From assembly GCA_014534385.1 (NCBI GenBank), contig JACVRP010000258.1, forward strand, positions 1 to 5,625: DNA of 5,625 nucleotides, read 5' to 3'. Shown here in pieces: positions 1-5,625 of the stretch (positions are counted from its first letter, which is position 1; every line of letters begins with the position of its first letter). Source of the DNA: Cyanobacteria bacterium Co-bin13. Lineage in GTDB: Bacteria; Cyanobacteriota; Cyanobacteriia; Phormidesmidales; Phormidesmidaceae. The notes under the pieces were generated by a model. The model worked only from the letters and a program-made list of their open reading frames with translations, did no database searches and was not told the DNA's origin. The translations under genes and the position numbers were made by a program.

Positions 1-1893
1 CGACAGCAGGCAATGGCGCAGCAACGTCTGTATCTAGAGGAAATGGCTATCTGGCGACGCCGCTATGAGATGGGCGGCCGGGCCAGCGGCCAGGTGCTGT
101 TTGAATTTGACATGGTGGGGAACTGTGACCTCTGGGGGCCGAATACCGAGGAGATGTTTGGCTACCGGGCGGAGGAGATGCCCCAGGGAGTTGTCGAGTT
201 TGCCCGCCTAATTCATCCCGAAGACCGGGCCTCGTTTCACAAAGTTGTCGATAATGATGCTCACGCTAAGACGGCCTACCGCATCGAATACCGGTTTCGC
301 TGCCGCGACGGTACCTATAAGTGGGTCGAGGAACGGGGCCAGACCTTTTATAACGAACATAACCAGCCGCTCTACGTGATTGGGATAATCGTGGACGTGT
401 GCGATCGCAAACAGGCCGAGCTAGAGCTGACCCGCGCCAAAGAAGCTGCCGATGCCGCTAACCGGGCCAAGAGCGCTTTTCTAGCCAACATGAGCCATGA
501 GCTACGCACTCCCCTCAATATCATCCTGGGCTTTACCCAGGTGTTGCAGCAAGACCCCAACCTGGCGCTTTCCCATCAGGAGACGCTCAGCACCATTCTG
601 CAGAGTGGCGACCATCTGCTGTCGCTAATCAACGATGTGCTACACGTCGCCAAGATCGAAGCTAACCACGTCACGCTTCACCCCCAAGAACTTCAGCTCA
701 GTCCATTTTTAGGCTCCTTAGAGAAGATGCTCCAGGGGCAGGCAGCCGCCAAAGGGCTACAGCTCCAGCTTGAAATTGCGCCTGAGGTGCCGGCCTGCAT
801 TGAGGTAGACCAGGGCAAGCTGAGACAAATTCTGATCAATCTCTTGGGCAACGCCCTTAAGTTCACCCAGAGCGGCTGGGTGAAGCTGCGCTGCGCTTGC
901 TCGTCCTTGCCGCTAAGCAGCACCCAATCCCTAGCTTCTACTTGGCTGCGCTTTGAAGTTGAGGATACGGGCATTGGCATGGCAGAAGCTGATCTTAAAG
1001 ATATCTTCGAACCCTTCAACCAGCTCTCTTATCAGCCCGCGCTCTCTGAAGGAACGGGCCTGGGTCTGACCATCAGCCGCCGCTACACCGAGCTGATGGG
1101 AGGACACATCACAGTTCACAGTCAGCCCGGTCAGGGTTCGGTCTTTGCCCTGGAGATCCCCATCCGCGCTCTGCCCGCCCAATGGGCATCGGCACCCGCG
1201 CCCGATAGCCCGATCAAGATTCTGCCAGGACAGACAGCCCGCAGGACCCTGATCGTAGATGATGTGCCCACTAACCGGAAGGTGCTGGCTAAGCTGCTGA
1301 GCCCTTTGCAGTGGCCCGTGAAGGAGGCCGCCAATGGTCAGGAGGCGGTTGACCTCTGGCAGCAGTGGCGACCTGAGCTGGTTTGGATGGATCTGCGAAT
1401 GCCGGTTTTGGACGGGTATGGAGCCATTCGTCGCATCCGGCAGCTGGAGCGGACTTTGCCTCAAACCAGGCAGGGTCCACTCTACCAGACCTGCATCATT
1501 GTGCTAACTGCAGGCACCCTAGAAGACGAAGCGGCCCAGAGTCTGGCGGCAGGCTCTAACGATATCGTTATCAAGCCACTCTACCGCCAGCGGCTTTTTG
1601 AACTGCTAGGTAAGCACTTCTGTCTTGACTATACCTACGAGCAGATCCAGGTAAATTCCGCGCCGGCCAGGGCCTCTACCCTGGCAAACCTGCTGCCGCA
1701 GCAGGCTCCCGACTGGCTGCAGGCTCTGCACTACGCTGCTCTCTGCTGCGACGACAGCCAGGTGAGGCAGCTGCTTCAGGGCCTGCCGGTAGAGGAACAA
1801 GCCATTGGCCAAGTTCTGCAGCCGTTACTCTACGAATTTCGCTTTGACAGTATTGTGGAGCTGCTCCGCCCCTTCCTTAAAACCGCCTCTTGA
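1..1893 (+). CDS. Hybrid sensor histidine kinase (PAS-HisKA-HATPase-REC), 5' end outside window
   Basis: This kinase autophosphorylates on histidine and passes the phosphate to its own receiver. The frame is open to base 1 with no stop, and the ATG at 13 lies inside a charged helix that normally precedes a PAS domain, so the true start is probably upstream. Residues are counted from that ATG. A PAS_3/PAC domain spans about 22-132 (IHPEDR at 67-72, DGTYKWVEERG at 99-109). A coiled linker leads to HisKA with phospho-acceptor H162 in SHELRTPLN. The HATPase has an N box with N276 and N280, a G1 box DTGIGM (318-323), an F box FEPF and a G2 box GTGLGL (347-352). The receiver (about 411-535) is intact: D416/D417, phospho-acceptor D460, T499 and K521. 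Residues about 555-626 form a helical tail like that of many cyanobacterial hybrid kinases; it lacks the histidine motif of a true HPt. No membrane segment is visible. The signal and output partner are unknown. Confidence 0.95.
   Translation, partial: RQQAMAQQRLYLEEMAIWRRRYEMGGRASGQVLFEFDMVGNCDLWGPNTEEMFGYRAEEMPQGVVEFARLIHPEDRASFHKVVDNDAHAKTAYRIEYRFRCRDGTYKWVEERGQTFYNEHNQPLYVIGIIVDVCDRKQAELELTRAKEAADAANRAKSAFLANMSHELRTPLNIILGFTQVLQQDPNLALSHQETLSTILQSGDHLLSLINDVLHVAKIEANHVTLHPQELQLSPFLGSLEKMLQGQAAAKGLQLQLEIAPEVPACIEVDQGKLRQILINLLGNALKFTQSGWVKLRCACSSLPLSSTQSLASTWLRFEVEDTGIGMAEADLKDIFEPFNQLSYQPALSEGTGLGLTISRRYTELMGGHITVHSQPGQGSVFALEIPIRALPAQWASAPAPDSPIKILPGQTARRTLIVDDVPTNRKVLAKLLSPLQWPVKEAANGQEAVDLWQQWRPELVWMDLRMPVLDGYGAIRRIRQLERTLPQTRQGPLYQTCIIVLTAGTLEDEAAQSLAAGSNDIVIKPLYRQRLFELLGKHFCLDYTYEQIQVNSAPARASTLANLLPQQAPDWLQALHYAALCCDDSQVRQLLQGLPVEEQAIGQVLQPLLYEFRFDSIVELLRPFLKTAS
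401..408. repeat. HIP1 octamer GCGATCGC
   Basis: Perfect copy of the highly iterated palindrome of cyanobacterial genomes, here inside the end of the PAC region of the kinase (codons for C-D-R). Confidence 0.8.
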
Positions 1894-1962
1894 TCTTTTG
1901 CCTGAGTTAACCGGCTGCACAACGGCCACGCGCTAGTCCTAATGGCGATACCTGGAAAAGAC

Positions 1963-1968
1963 TATAAG
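1963..1968 (+). promoter_or_regulatory. Possible -10 element for sbcD
   Basis: TATAAG matches the sigma-70-type -10 consensus at five of six positions and lies in the gap between the kinase and sbcD. No convincing -35 is seen 16-18 bases upstream. If used, transcription would begin near 1975, giving a leader of about 70 bases that includes the second copy of the 15-base repeat. Read-through from the kinase gene is the alternative, since I see no hairpin terminator with a T-run after base 1893. Confidence 0.28.
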
Positions 1969-1995
1969 CTGTAGGAGTGCAAGCTGTAGGAGTGC
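1966..1995 (+). repeat. Exact tandem duplication of a 15-base unit
   Basis: AAGCTGTAGGAGTGC occurs at 1966-1980 and again immediately at 1981-1995, with no mismatch and no spacer; the match ends at both borders. Each unit contains GTAGGAG, which resembles a Shine-Dalgarno site. It lies 50-79 bases upstream of the sbcD start. A replication-slippage duplication is the simplest origin; a regulatory role is unproven. Confidence 0.9.
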
Positions 1996-2034
1996 TACGG
2001 TGAGGGCATTTCTCAGCTGTTAGGCCAGGTTGAA

Positions 2035-2039
2035 AGGAG
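2035..2039 (+). promoter_or_regulatory. Ribosome binding site of sbcD
   Basis: AGGAG ends five bases before the ATG at 2045. It decides the start: the frame also opens with a TTG at 2030, but that codon would place this Shine-Dalgarno inside the coding region and would add five residues ahead of the usual SbcD N-terminus (MIRLLHLSDIH). Confidence 0.85.
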
Positions 2040-2044
2040 ACACT

Positions 2045-3349
2045 ATGATCCGGCTGTTGCACCTGTCAGATATTCACATGGGCAGCGGATTCTCCCACGG
2101 TCGGCTGAACCCCGAGACTGGGCTTAACACCCGCCTGGAAGACTTTGTCGCAACCTTAAGCCGCTGCATTGATCGGGCCCTGGCGGAGCCGGTGGACCTG
2201 GTGCTGTTTGGCGGCGACGCCTTTCCCGACGCGACCCCGCCGCCGCTGGTGCAGCAGGCCTTTGCCAGCCAGTTTCGCCGGTTGGCCGATGCCCAGATTC
2301 CCACCGTGCTGCTGGTGGGCAACCACGATCAGCATGCCCAGGGCCAGGGGGGAGCCAGCCTCTGCATTTACCGCACCTTAGGGGTCCCGGGAGTGATGGT
2401 GGGCGATCGCCTGGAAACTCACCGCATTGAAACTCAAAGTGGCCCAGTGCAGGTGGTGACGCTGCCCTGGCTGACCCGCTCGACCCTGTTGACCCGCCCC
2501 GAAACCGAAGGGCTGTCGATGGCTGAGGTGAACCAGCTGCTGGTGGACCGGCTGCGGGTTGCCCTAGAAGGCGAAGTTCGGCGTCTGGACCCAGATTTGC
2601 CGACCATTCTCCTGGCCCATGTCATGACTGACACCGCCAATTTTGGAGCAGAGCGATTTCTGGCTGCAGGTCGGGGTTTTACCGTACCGATGGCGCTGCT
2701 AACCCGCTCCTGCTTTGACTATGTGGCGCTAGGGCACGTTCACCGCCACCAGGTTCTTTGTGAACAGCCGTTGACACTCTACCCCGGCAGTATTGAGCGG
2801 GTAGACTTTAGCGAAGAGCACGAAGATAAAGGATATGTTTTAGTCGATCTGACGCGGGGTGAGGCCAGAGCCGAGTTTTGCCCCCTGCCGGTGCGGCCCT
2901 TCCGTACGCTCTCGGTGGATGTGTCAGCCGCTGATGATCCCCAGGCTGCTCTGCTGCAGGCGATTGCCGCCAGTGACCTGGAAGCAGCAGTCGTGCGGCT
3001 CAGCTATAAAATTCGCCCCGATCAGCTTGATCAGCTGGACAGCAGTGCTCTGGATGCAGCGCTGCTAGTGGCCCACACCTACACGCTGCATCCCGAACTG
3101 GTGAGCCAGCTGTCGAGACCGAGGCTACCCGCCCTCGGCACCGAAAATACCCTGGAGCCGATCTCGGCTCTGCAGGCGTACCTGGGGACACGGGAGGACC
3201 TGGCTGAGCTTGCGCCTGCGCTCGTGGAGGCAGCCCAGGCGCTTCTATCTGCGGATCCGGACGATCTCTGGGAGGTGGATACTGAGGCGGAGGCGGGGTC
3301 TTCTGCTCCAGACTCTACGGCTGACTCTCGGCAGTTACGGCTGCTCTAG
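2045..3349 (+). CDS. sbcD: Exonuclease SbcCD subunit D (Mre11-like metallophosphoesterase)
   Basis: SbcD is the nuclease half of the SbcCD complex. With the ATPase SbcC it cuts DNA hairpins and processes blocked double-strand ends; it should be cytoplasmic and use two metal ions, usually Mn2+. The 434-residue product is about the family length. The metallophosphoesterase motifs are all present: SDIHMG (D9, H11), FGGDAF (D58), VGNHD (N93, H94), the AH of AHVMTD (H192) and GHVHRH (H231, H233). The stretch SIERVDFSEEHEDKGY after the last motif is typical of SbcD. About residues 285-400 would be the capping and partner-binding part, and the protein ends in an acidic, Ser-rich tail. The ATG at 2045 is chosen because AGGAG precedes it. 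No sbcC is visible in the window, so the partner must lie elsewhere. YhaO-type nucleases share the fold, but the post-motif region fits SbcD better. Confidence 0.93.
   Translation: MIRLLHLSDIHMGSGFSHGRLNPETGLNTRLEDFVATLSRCIDRALAEPVDLVLFGGDAFPDATPPPLVQQAFASQFRRLADAQIPTVLLVGNHDQHAQGQGGASLCIYRTLGVPGVMVGDRLETHRIETQSGPVQVVTLPWLTRSTLLTRPETEGLSMAEVNQLLVDRLRVALEGEVRRLDPDLPTILLAHVMTDTANFGAERFLAAGRGFTVPMALLTRSCFDYVALGHVHRHQVLCEQPLTLYPGSIERVDFSEEHEDKGYVLVDLTRGEARAEFCPLPVRPFRTLSVDVSAADDPQAALLQAIAASDLEAAVVRLSYKIRPDQLDQLDSSALDAALLVAHTYTLHPELVSQLSRPRLPALGTENTLEPISALQAYLGTREDLAELAPALVEAAQALLSADPDDLWEVDTEAEAGSSAPDSTADSRQLRLL
2403..2410. repeat. HIP1 octamer GCGATCGC
   Basis: Perfect copy inside sbcD, covering the G-D-R codons of VGDRLE. 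Confidence 0.8.
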
Positions 3350-3396
3350 GGCTTTTAAGGAAAAGGGCAGCATCACACCCTGTTTATATTCACGCC

Positions 3397-4491
3397 ATGT
3401 TTGATCTGGTTATTGCGGCATTAGAAGATCGGGACTTTTCCAAGGCAGGGCGACTGCTGCAGGCATGGAAGCAGGAAAAGCCGCGCGATCCCTGGCTGAA
3501 GCTGGCGCTGGCTCGCTACTGGGAAGCAACCGGCGATCTGCAGAAGGCAGAACCGGCCTACCTGCAGCTGCTGCAAAAGGTAACGAACGCTAAGCTGATG
3601 ACTCAGGCCCGTCAGGGCATTCAGCGGGTGCAGAATGAACAGTCTCGCCAGCGGGAGCACCTGCTAGAGCAGGCCCGCACCCAGCCCGGTGCAGAAGCCT
3701 CGGCCCTGCTGGTGCTGGAGCCGGTTCAAGGAACCGCGCGGGAGGCTGCCATCCAGGGGCTGGCTCAGGTAATGCAGGTGGACCTTTACACGGCTCGCCT
3801 GATGCTGCCGGGGCAGTACTGGCGGCTCTACCGGGTTGGCAACACCGGGGAACTGCAGTATTTTTGCCAGGAGCTGGTAAAGCGCCAGACTCCGGCTTTT
3901 TGGGCCCCGGTCCAGCCAATTCAGGCGCTGCAGGTGTTTCGGGTGCAGTATGTGCAGGCGCTGCAGCCTCAAGTAGAGGTGGTCTGTCAAAACGATGCTG
4001 GGCAGTTGGGCAATATTGCCTTCGACTGGGCCGAGGTGAGCCAGTGGGTTGTGGGTCAGGTGCCGATTATCGAGTCGGTGGTGGACCTGGGACCGTGGGG
4101 CAAGCTCAAGCGCAAGGAGGTAACGCAGGACTTTGCCGAGATTATTGACCTGCATTTGCTGCCGCGGGGCTGTGTGCTGCGGCTGTGCGATCGCACTTAC
4201 AACTACCGCCAGAGCATTGCCCTAGGAGAGACCGCTAATCCAGATAGACCGGCTCCCCCCATTGCTCGCTTCGCCTGGGATAGCTTGAAACAGATCCTGT
4301 CCCAAAAAATTATTGGCCCTTGCGGGTCAGACTTTTCTGGCTTCGGCAAAACGGCCCTGGAATATCTGAACCTGCTGCCCTCACTGCCCACCCACCTCGA
4401 TCTGTCCCGCAAGGCCCCCTCGCCTTGGGATGGAGCCTTTCATCTCTATAGCGGCCTCTGGTTTCTGCGAGGCTCGGCTCAGAAAAAGTAA
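3397..4491 (+). CDS. TPR-like protein of unknown function, probably cyanobacteria-specific
   Basis: The function is not recognised. The 364-residue product starts with a helical N-terminus of tetratricopeptide type: residues 1-30 (LEDRDFSKAGRLLQAW) and 31-62 (PWLKLALARYWEATGDLQKAEPAYLQLL) form about two repeats of the DP.....LA..Y...GD...AE..Y..LL pattern. A basic, Gln-rich helix follows (about 64-95). Residues about 103-190 (LVLEPV, then VDLYTARLMLP, then WRLYRVGNTGELQYFCQEL) look like a separate alpha/beta domain. The rest (191-364) is mixed, ends in an aromatic-rich segment, and has no catalytic motif I can name. There is no signal peptide or membrane segment. Gln makes up about 10% of residues (37 by hand count). 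I recall similar TPR-annotated proteins starting MFD in other cyanobacteria, but cannot check. It begins 47 bases after sbcD on the same strand, so co-transcription is possible. No Shine-Dalgarno lies just before the ATG. The stop codon overlaps a terminator stem. Confidence 0.88.
   Translation: MFDLVIAALEDRDFSKAGRLLQAWKQEKPRDPWLKLALARYWEATGDLQKAEPAYLQLLQKVTNAKLMTQARQGIQRVQNEQSRQREHLLEQARTQPGAEASALLVLEPVQGTAREAAIQGLAQVMQVDLYTARLMLPGQYWRLYRVGNTGELQYFCQELVKRQTPAFWAPVQPIQALQVFRVQYVQALQPQVEVVCQNDAGQLGNIAFDWAEVSQWVVGQVPIIESVVDLGPWGKLKRKEVTQDFAEIIDLHLLPRGCVLRLCDRTYNYRQSIALGETANPDRPAPPIARFAWDSLKQILSQKIIGPCGSDFSGFGKTALEYLNLLPSLPTHLDLSRKAPSPWDGAFHLYSGLWFLRGSAQKK
4187..4194. repeat. HIP1 octamer GCGATCGC
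   Basis: Perfect copy inside the TPR-like gene, in the codons for LCDRT. Confidence 0.8.
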
Positions 4492-4519
4492 TGCCTTGCA
4501 CCCACGGGTGCAAGGCATT
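4490..4519. terminator. Shared convergent terminator hairpin, stronger on the minus strand
   Basis: Perfect inverted repeat: AATGCCTTGCACCC (4490-4503) and GGGTGCAAGGCATT (4506-4519), realistically a 13-base-pair stem with a CACG loop. Read on the minus strand it is followed by AC and then TTTTTCT (4487-4481), the layout of an intrinsic terminator for the gene ending at 4549. Read on the plus strand there is no T-run after the stem, so for the TPR-like gene it is at best a weaker terminator or a 3' stability hairpin. The left arm includes the last two bases of the plus-strand TAA stop. Confidence 0.85.
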
Positions 4520-4548
4520 GACCGACCAGTAAGTTTCTAAGGGATTGT

Positions 4549-5004
4549 CTACTTAGCCGGGGCCTTGACCTGGCGAGCCAGATCCCTAAACGGCGAAAGG
4601 CTAGGGCCAGGACGACGACGGCCGCTGCTGCCAGAGCTAGCCAGATACTCGGTGGCAAAGTTAGTTACCGCAGGCTCAGGGGCAGCCACGGGAGCCGGAG
4701 CCGGCTTGGCCTTCTCTGCTTTAGGCTTGGCTGGAGCCTTTTTAGCTGCGGCTGCAGGTTTAGCGGCTGGAGCCTTGTCAGCTTTATCAGCCTTGTTATC
4801 AGCAGCGGAGTTGCCAGCAGCAGACAGGGCTTTTTCAACGGCTTTGGGGGCCGCCTCAATCGCTGCTTTGACGTTGTCGGCTGCCTCATCGAGTTCCATG
4901 AAGTACTCCGATTTTTTGCCGATGCCGAAGACACCTGCGATCGCACCGAAGACACCGCCCAGCACCCCAAAAATTGCACCAAAGATATTCTTAATGAGAC
5001 CCAT
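4549..5004 (-). CDS. Small Ala/Lys/Pro-rich protein with Gly-Phe hydrophobic N-terminus and RRRPG C-terminal motif
   Basis: The function is unknown. The 151-residue product has three parts. Residues 1-29 are hydrophobic and glycine-rich, with FG pairs at 8-9, 12-13, 19-20 and 26-27; this could be a glycine-zipper or amphipathic membrane-binding helix. KKSEYFMELDEAADNVKAAIEAAPKAV-type sequence (30-62) follows, acidic then helical. Residues about 63-113 are a low-complexity, basic linker of Ala, Lys and Pro, reminiscent of histone H1 tails, and probably disordered. Residues 115-147 hold what looks like a conserved end: NFATEYLASS, then RRRPGPSLSPFRDLARQVK. I recall this N-terminus and RRRPG ending from cyanobacterial hypothetical proteins, but cannot check. 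The ATG at 5004 is preferred over an upstream TTG at 5043 because GGGAG lies upstream of it at a usable distance. It runs in the same direction as clpC but is separated from it by a strong terminator. The long open frame on the opposite strand reflects the skewed composition. Confidence 0.85.
   Translation of the reverse strand: MGLIKNIFGAIFGVLGGVFGAIAGVFGIGKKSEYFMELDEAADNVKAAIEAAPKAVEKALSAAGNSAADNKADKADKAPAAKPAAAAKKAPAKPKAEKAKPAPAPVAAPEPAVTNFATEYLASSGSSGRRRPGPSLSPFRDLARQVKAPAK
4937..4944. repeat. HIP1 octamer GCGATCGC
   Basis: Perfect copy in the small Ala/Lys/Pro-rich gene, in the codons for GAIAG of its hydrophobic N-terminus. Confidence 0.8.
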
Positions 5005-5014
5005 GCCGCTTATT

Positions 5015-5019
5015 CTCCC
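5015..5019 (-). promoter_or_regulatory. Ribosome binding site of the small Ala/Lys/Pro-rich gene
   Basis: GGGAG on the minus strand, ten bases before the ATG at 5004. It supports MGLIKN as the N-terminus rather than the TTG at 5043, which has no comparable site. Confidence 0.6.
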
Positions 5020-5054
5020 AACCTGAATATCAACAATCAGCAATGTTTCTAATA

Positions 5055-5060
5055 ATTATC
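5055..5060 (-). promoter_or_regulatory. Possible -10 element for the small Ala/Lys/Pro-rich gene
   Basis: GATAAT on the minus strand matches the -10 consensus at five of six positions and sits in the most AT-rich stretch of the gap (about 5041-5065). Transcription would start near 5048, about 45 bases before the ATG. No good -35 is visible at 16-18 bases, so this is tentative. Confidence 0.3.
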
Positions 5061-5183
5061 TCAAACTGCGTTACGTTCCAGCCCCCTGAGCGGCCTGTCT
5101 GTTGATGAAAGTTAACAGAATTCTCAGACACAGGCAGCGAGCTGGGCAGCGGTAAACTCTTCGTCAGTCTTGTAAGCGTGGAC

Positions 5184-5218
5184 AAAAAAATGGGGGCACC
5201 TTGTAGAGGTACCCCCAT
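5184..5218 (-). terminator. Intrinsic terminator of clpC
   Basis: On the minus strand, ATGGGGGTACCT (5218-5207) pairs with AGGTGCCCCCAT (5201-5190) across a five-base loop. All 12 pairs form if one U-G wobble is counted, and the stem runs directly into seven T (5190-5184, the first overlapping the stem end). It begins 32 bases after the clpC stop codon. This is a textbook rho-independent terminator and should isolate clpC from the next minus-strand gene. Confidence 0.92.
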
Positions 5219-5249
5219 CAACTATTCGCTTAGCGTCAGGGTTCGGTCT

Positions 5250-5625
5250 TTATTCGGCCGTTTGAGGCAGCAGTTCTCTGCGCTCACCGTACTGAATGAC
5301 AACCTTGCCCTCTTCATCGACATCTACCGTGGCAGTGTCACCGCCCTTGATGCGGCCAGAGAGAATCTCCTCGGCCAGGCTATCTTCCAGCAGGCGCATG
5401 ATGGCCCGGCGTAAGGGTCGAGCCCCGTAGCTGGGGTTGTAGCCTTCCTCCACCAGGCGATCCTTGAATCGCTCGGTGACGGTGAGGGTGATGTCTTGCT
5501 CGGTCAATCGGCGGAAGACCTCCTTCAGCAGAATGTCGGAGATTTCCTTGACCTCGTCCTTGGTGAGCTGGCGGAAGACGATGATCTCGTCAAGCCGGTT
5601 GAGGAATTCTGGGCGGAAGTACTGC
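5250..5625 (-). CDS. clpC: ATP-dependent Clp protease ATP-binding subunit ClpC, C-terminal 124 residues
   Basis: ClpC is the Hsp100 AAA+ unfoldase that forms hexamers in the cytoplasm and feeds substrates into the ClpP-type peptidase (ClpP3/R in cyanobacteria). The gene runs off the right edge, and only the end of the second AAA+ module is present. The fragment begins QYFRPEFLNRLDEII; R10 of the fragment, in FLNR, fits the arginine finger of the second ATPase. Its small C-terminal subdomain carries the sensor-2 motif GYNPSYGARPLRR, with the GAR arginine at fragment residue 69. AIMRLLEDSLAEEILSGRIK follows, then a beta-rich end and the tail ELLPQTAE. No internal start is needed; the leucine TTG at 5507 is an ordinary codon. 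ClpB is unlikely because its C-terminus differs at GYNPSYGARPLRR and in the tail. The closeness to known cyanobacterial and plastid ClpC is from memory. Confidence 0.95.
   Translation of the reverse strand, partial: QYFRPEFLNRLDEIIVFRQLTKDEVKEISDILLKEVFRRLTEQDITLTVTERFKDRLVEEGYNPSYGARPLRRAIMRLLEDSLAEEILSGRIKGGDTATVDVDEEGKVVIQYGERRELLPQTAE

Noticed and set aside
931..1464. A 177-codon minus-strand frame inside the kinase gene
   Set aside because: The plus-strand frame has unmistakable HATPase and receiver motifs over the same bases; the minus product resembles nothing I know.
1557..1570. Perfect 14-base palindrome TAACGATATCGTTA
   Set aside because: It lies in the receiver-coding part of the kinase gene, just before the codon for the conserved K521, and is explained by the codons for S-N-D-I-V-I; no second copy was seen.
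1894..1962. A terminator after the kinase gene
   Set aside because: Only a short imperfect GGC/GCC pairing is present near 1910-1925, with no T-run; not enough to call.
2030..2044. TTG at 2030 as the sbcD start
   Set aside because: The Shine-Dalgarno AGGAG at 2035-2039 would fall inside the coding region, and the ATG at 2045 gives the normal SbcD N-terminus.
3018..3036. Short direct repeat GATCAGCT in sbcD
   Set aside because: It simply encodes the repeated D-Q-L in the capping region and shows no further copies.
4565..5026. A 153-codon open frame on the plus strand, antisense to nearly the whole Ala/Lys/Pro-rich gene
   Set aside because: It has no ribosome binding site and its product is Ala/Gly/Leu low complexity. 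It is open because the GCC/AAG/CCA-type codons of the real gene rarely give stops on the other strand.
5165..5228. Minus-strand stretch that would read KTDEEFTAAQLAACV before a stop, after the clpC terminator
   Set aside because: The peptide looks protein-like, but the frame has no ATG, GTG or TTG upstream within the gap and runs through the terminator hairpin. A gene fragment cannot be shown from so few residues.

Overview
The window looks like chromosomal DNA from a filamentous or unicellular cyanobacterium of fairly high GC content, possibly a Leptolyngbya or Phormidium-like lineage; the genus is a guess. Three things point this way: four copies of the cyanobacterial HIP1 octamer GCGATCGC, a ClpC C-terminus very close to the cyanobacterial/plastid type, and two uncharacterised proteins whose layout I recall (unverified) from other cyanobacteria.

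Layout from left to right. Bases 1-1893 (+) hold a hybrid sensor histidine kinase that is open at the left edge: PAS, HisKA, HATPase and receiver, then a short C-terminal helical module. A 151-base non-coding gap follows, with an exact 15-base tandem duplication and a possible tiny leader ORF. Bases 2045-3349 (+) encode an SbcD/Mre11-type nuclease subunit with a clear Shine-Dalgarno. After 47 bases comes a TPR-like protein of unknown function (3397-4491, +). A perfect 14-base inverted repeat (4490-4519) separates it from a convergent gene for a small Ala/Lys/Pro-rich protein (4549-5004, -). Upstream of that gene is a 245-base gap (5005-5249) with its likely promoter and a strong intrinsic terminator (5184-5218, - strand). 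The terminator belongs to the last gene, the 3' end of clpC (5250 to the right edge, -).

The genes do not form one obvious pathway. The kinase senses an unknown signal, SbcD acts in DNA repair with an SbcC partner not seen here, and ClpC is the unfoldase of the Clp protease. sbcD and the TPR gene may be co-transcribed, the only plausible operon in the window. I found no mobile element, CRISPR array, tRNA, rRNA or defence locus, and no convincing new multi-gene system. The items most worth a second look are the two uncharacterised proteins, the sbcD leader and the asymmetric convergent terminator.
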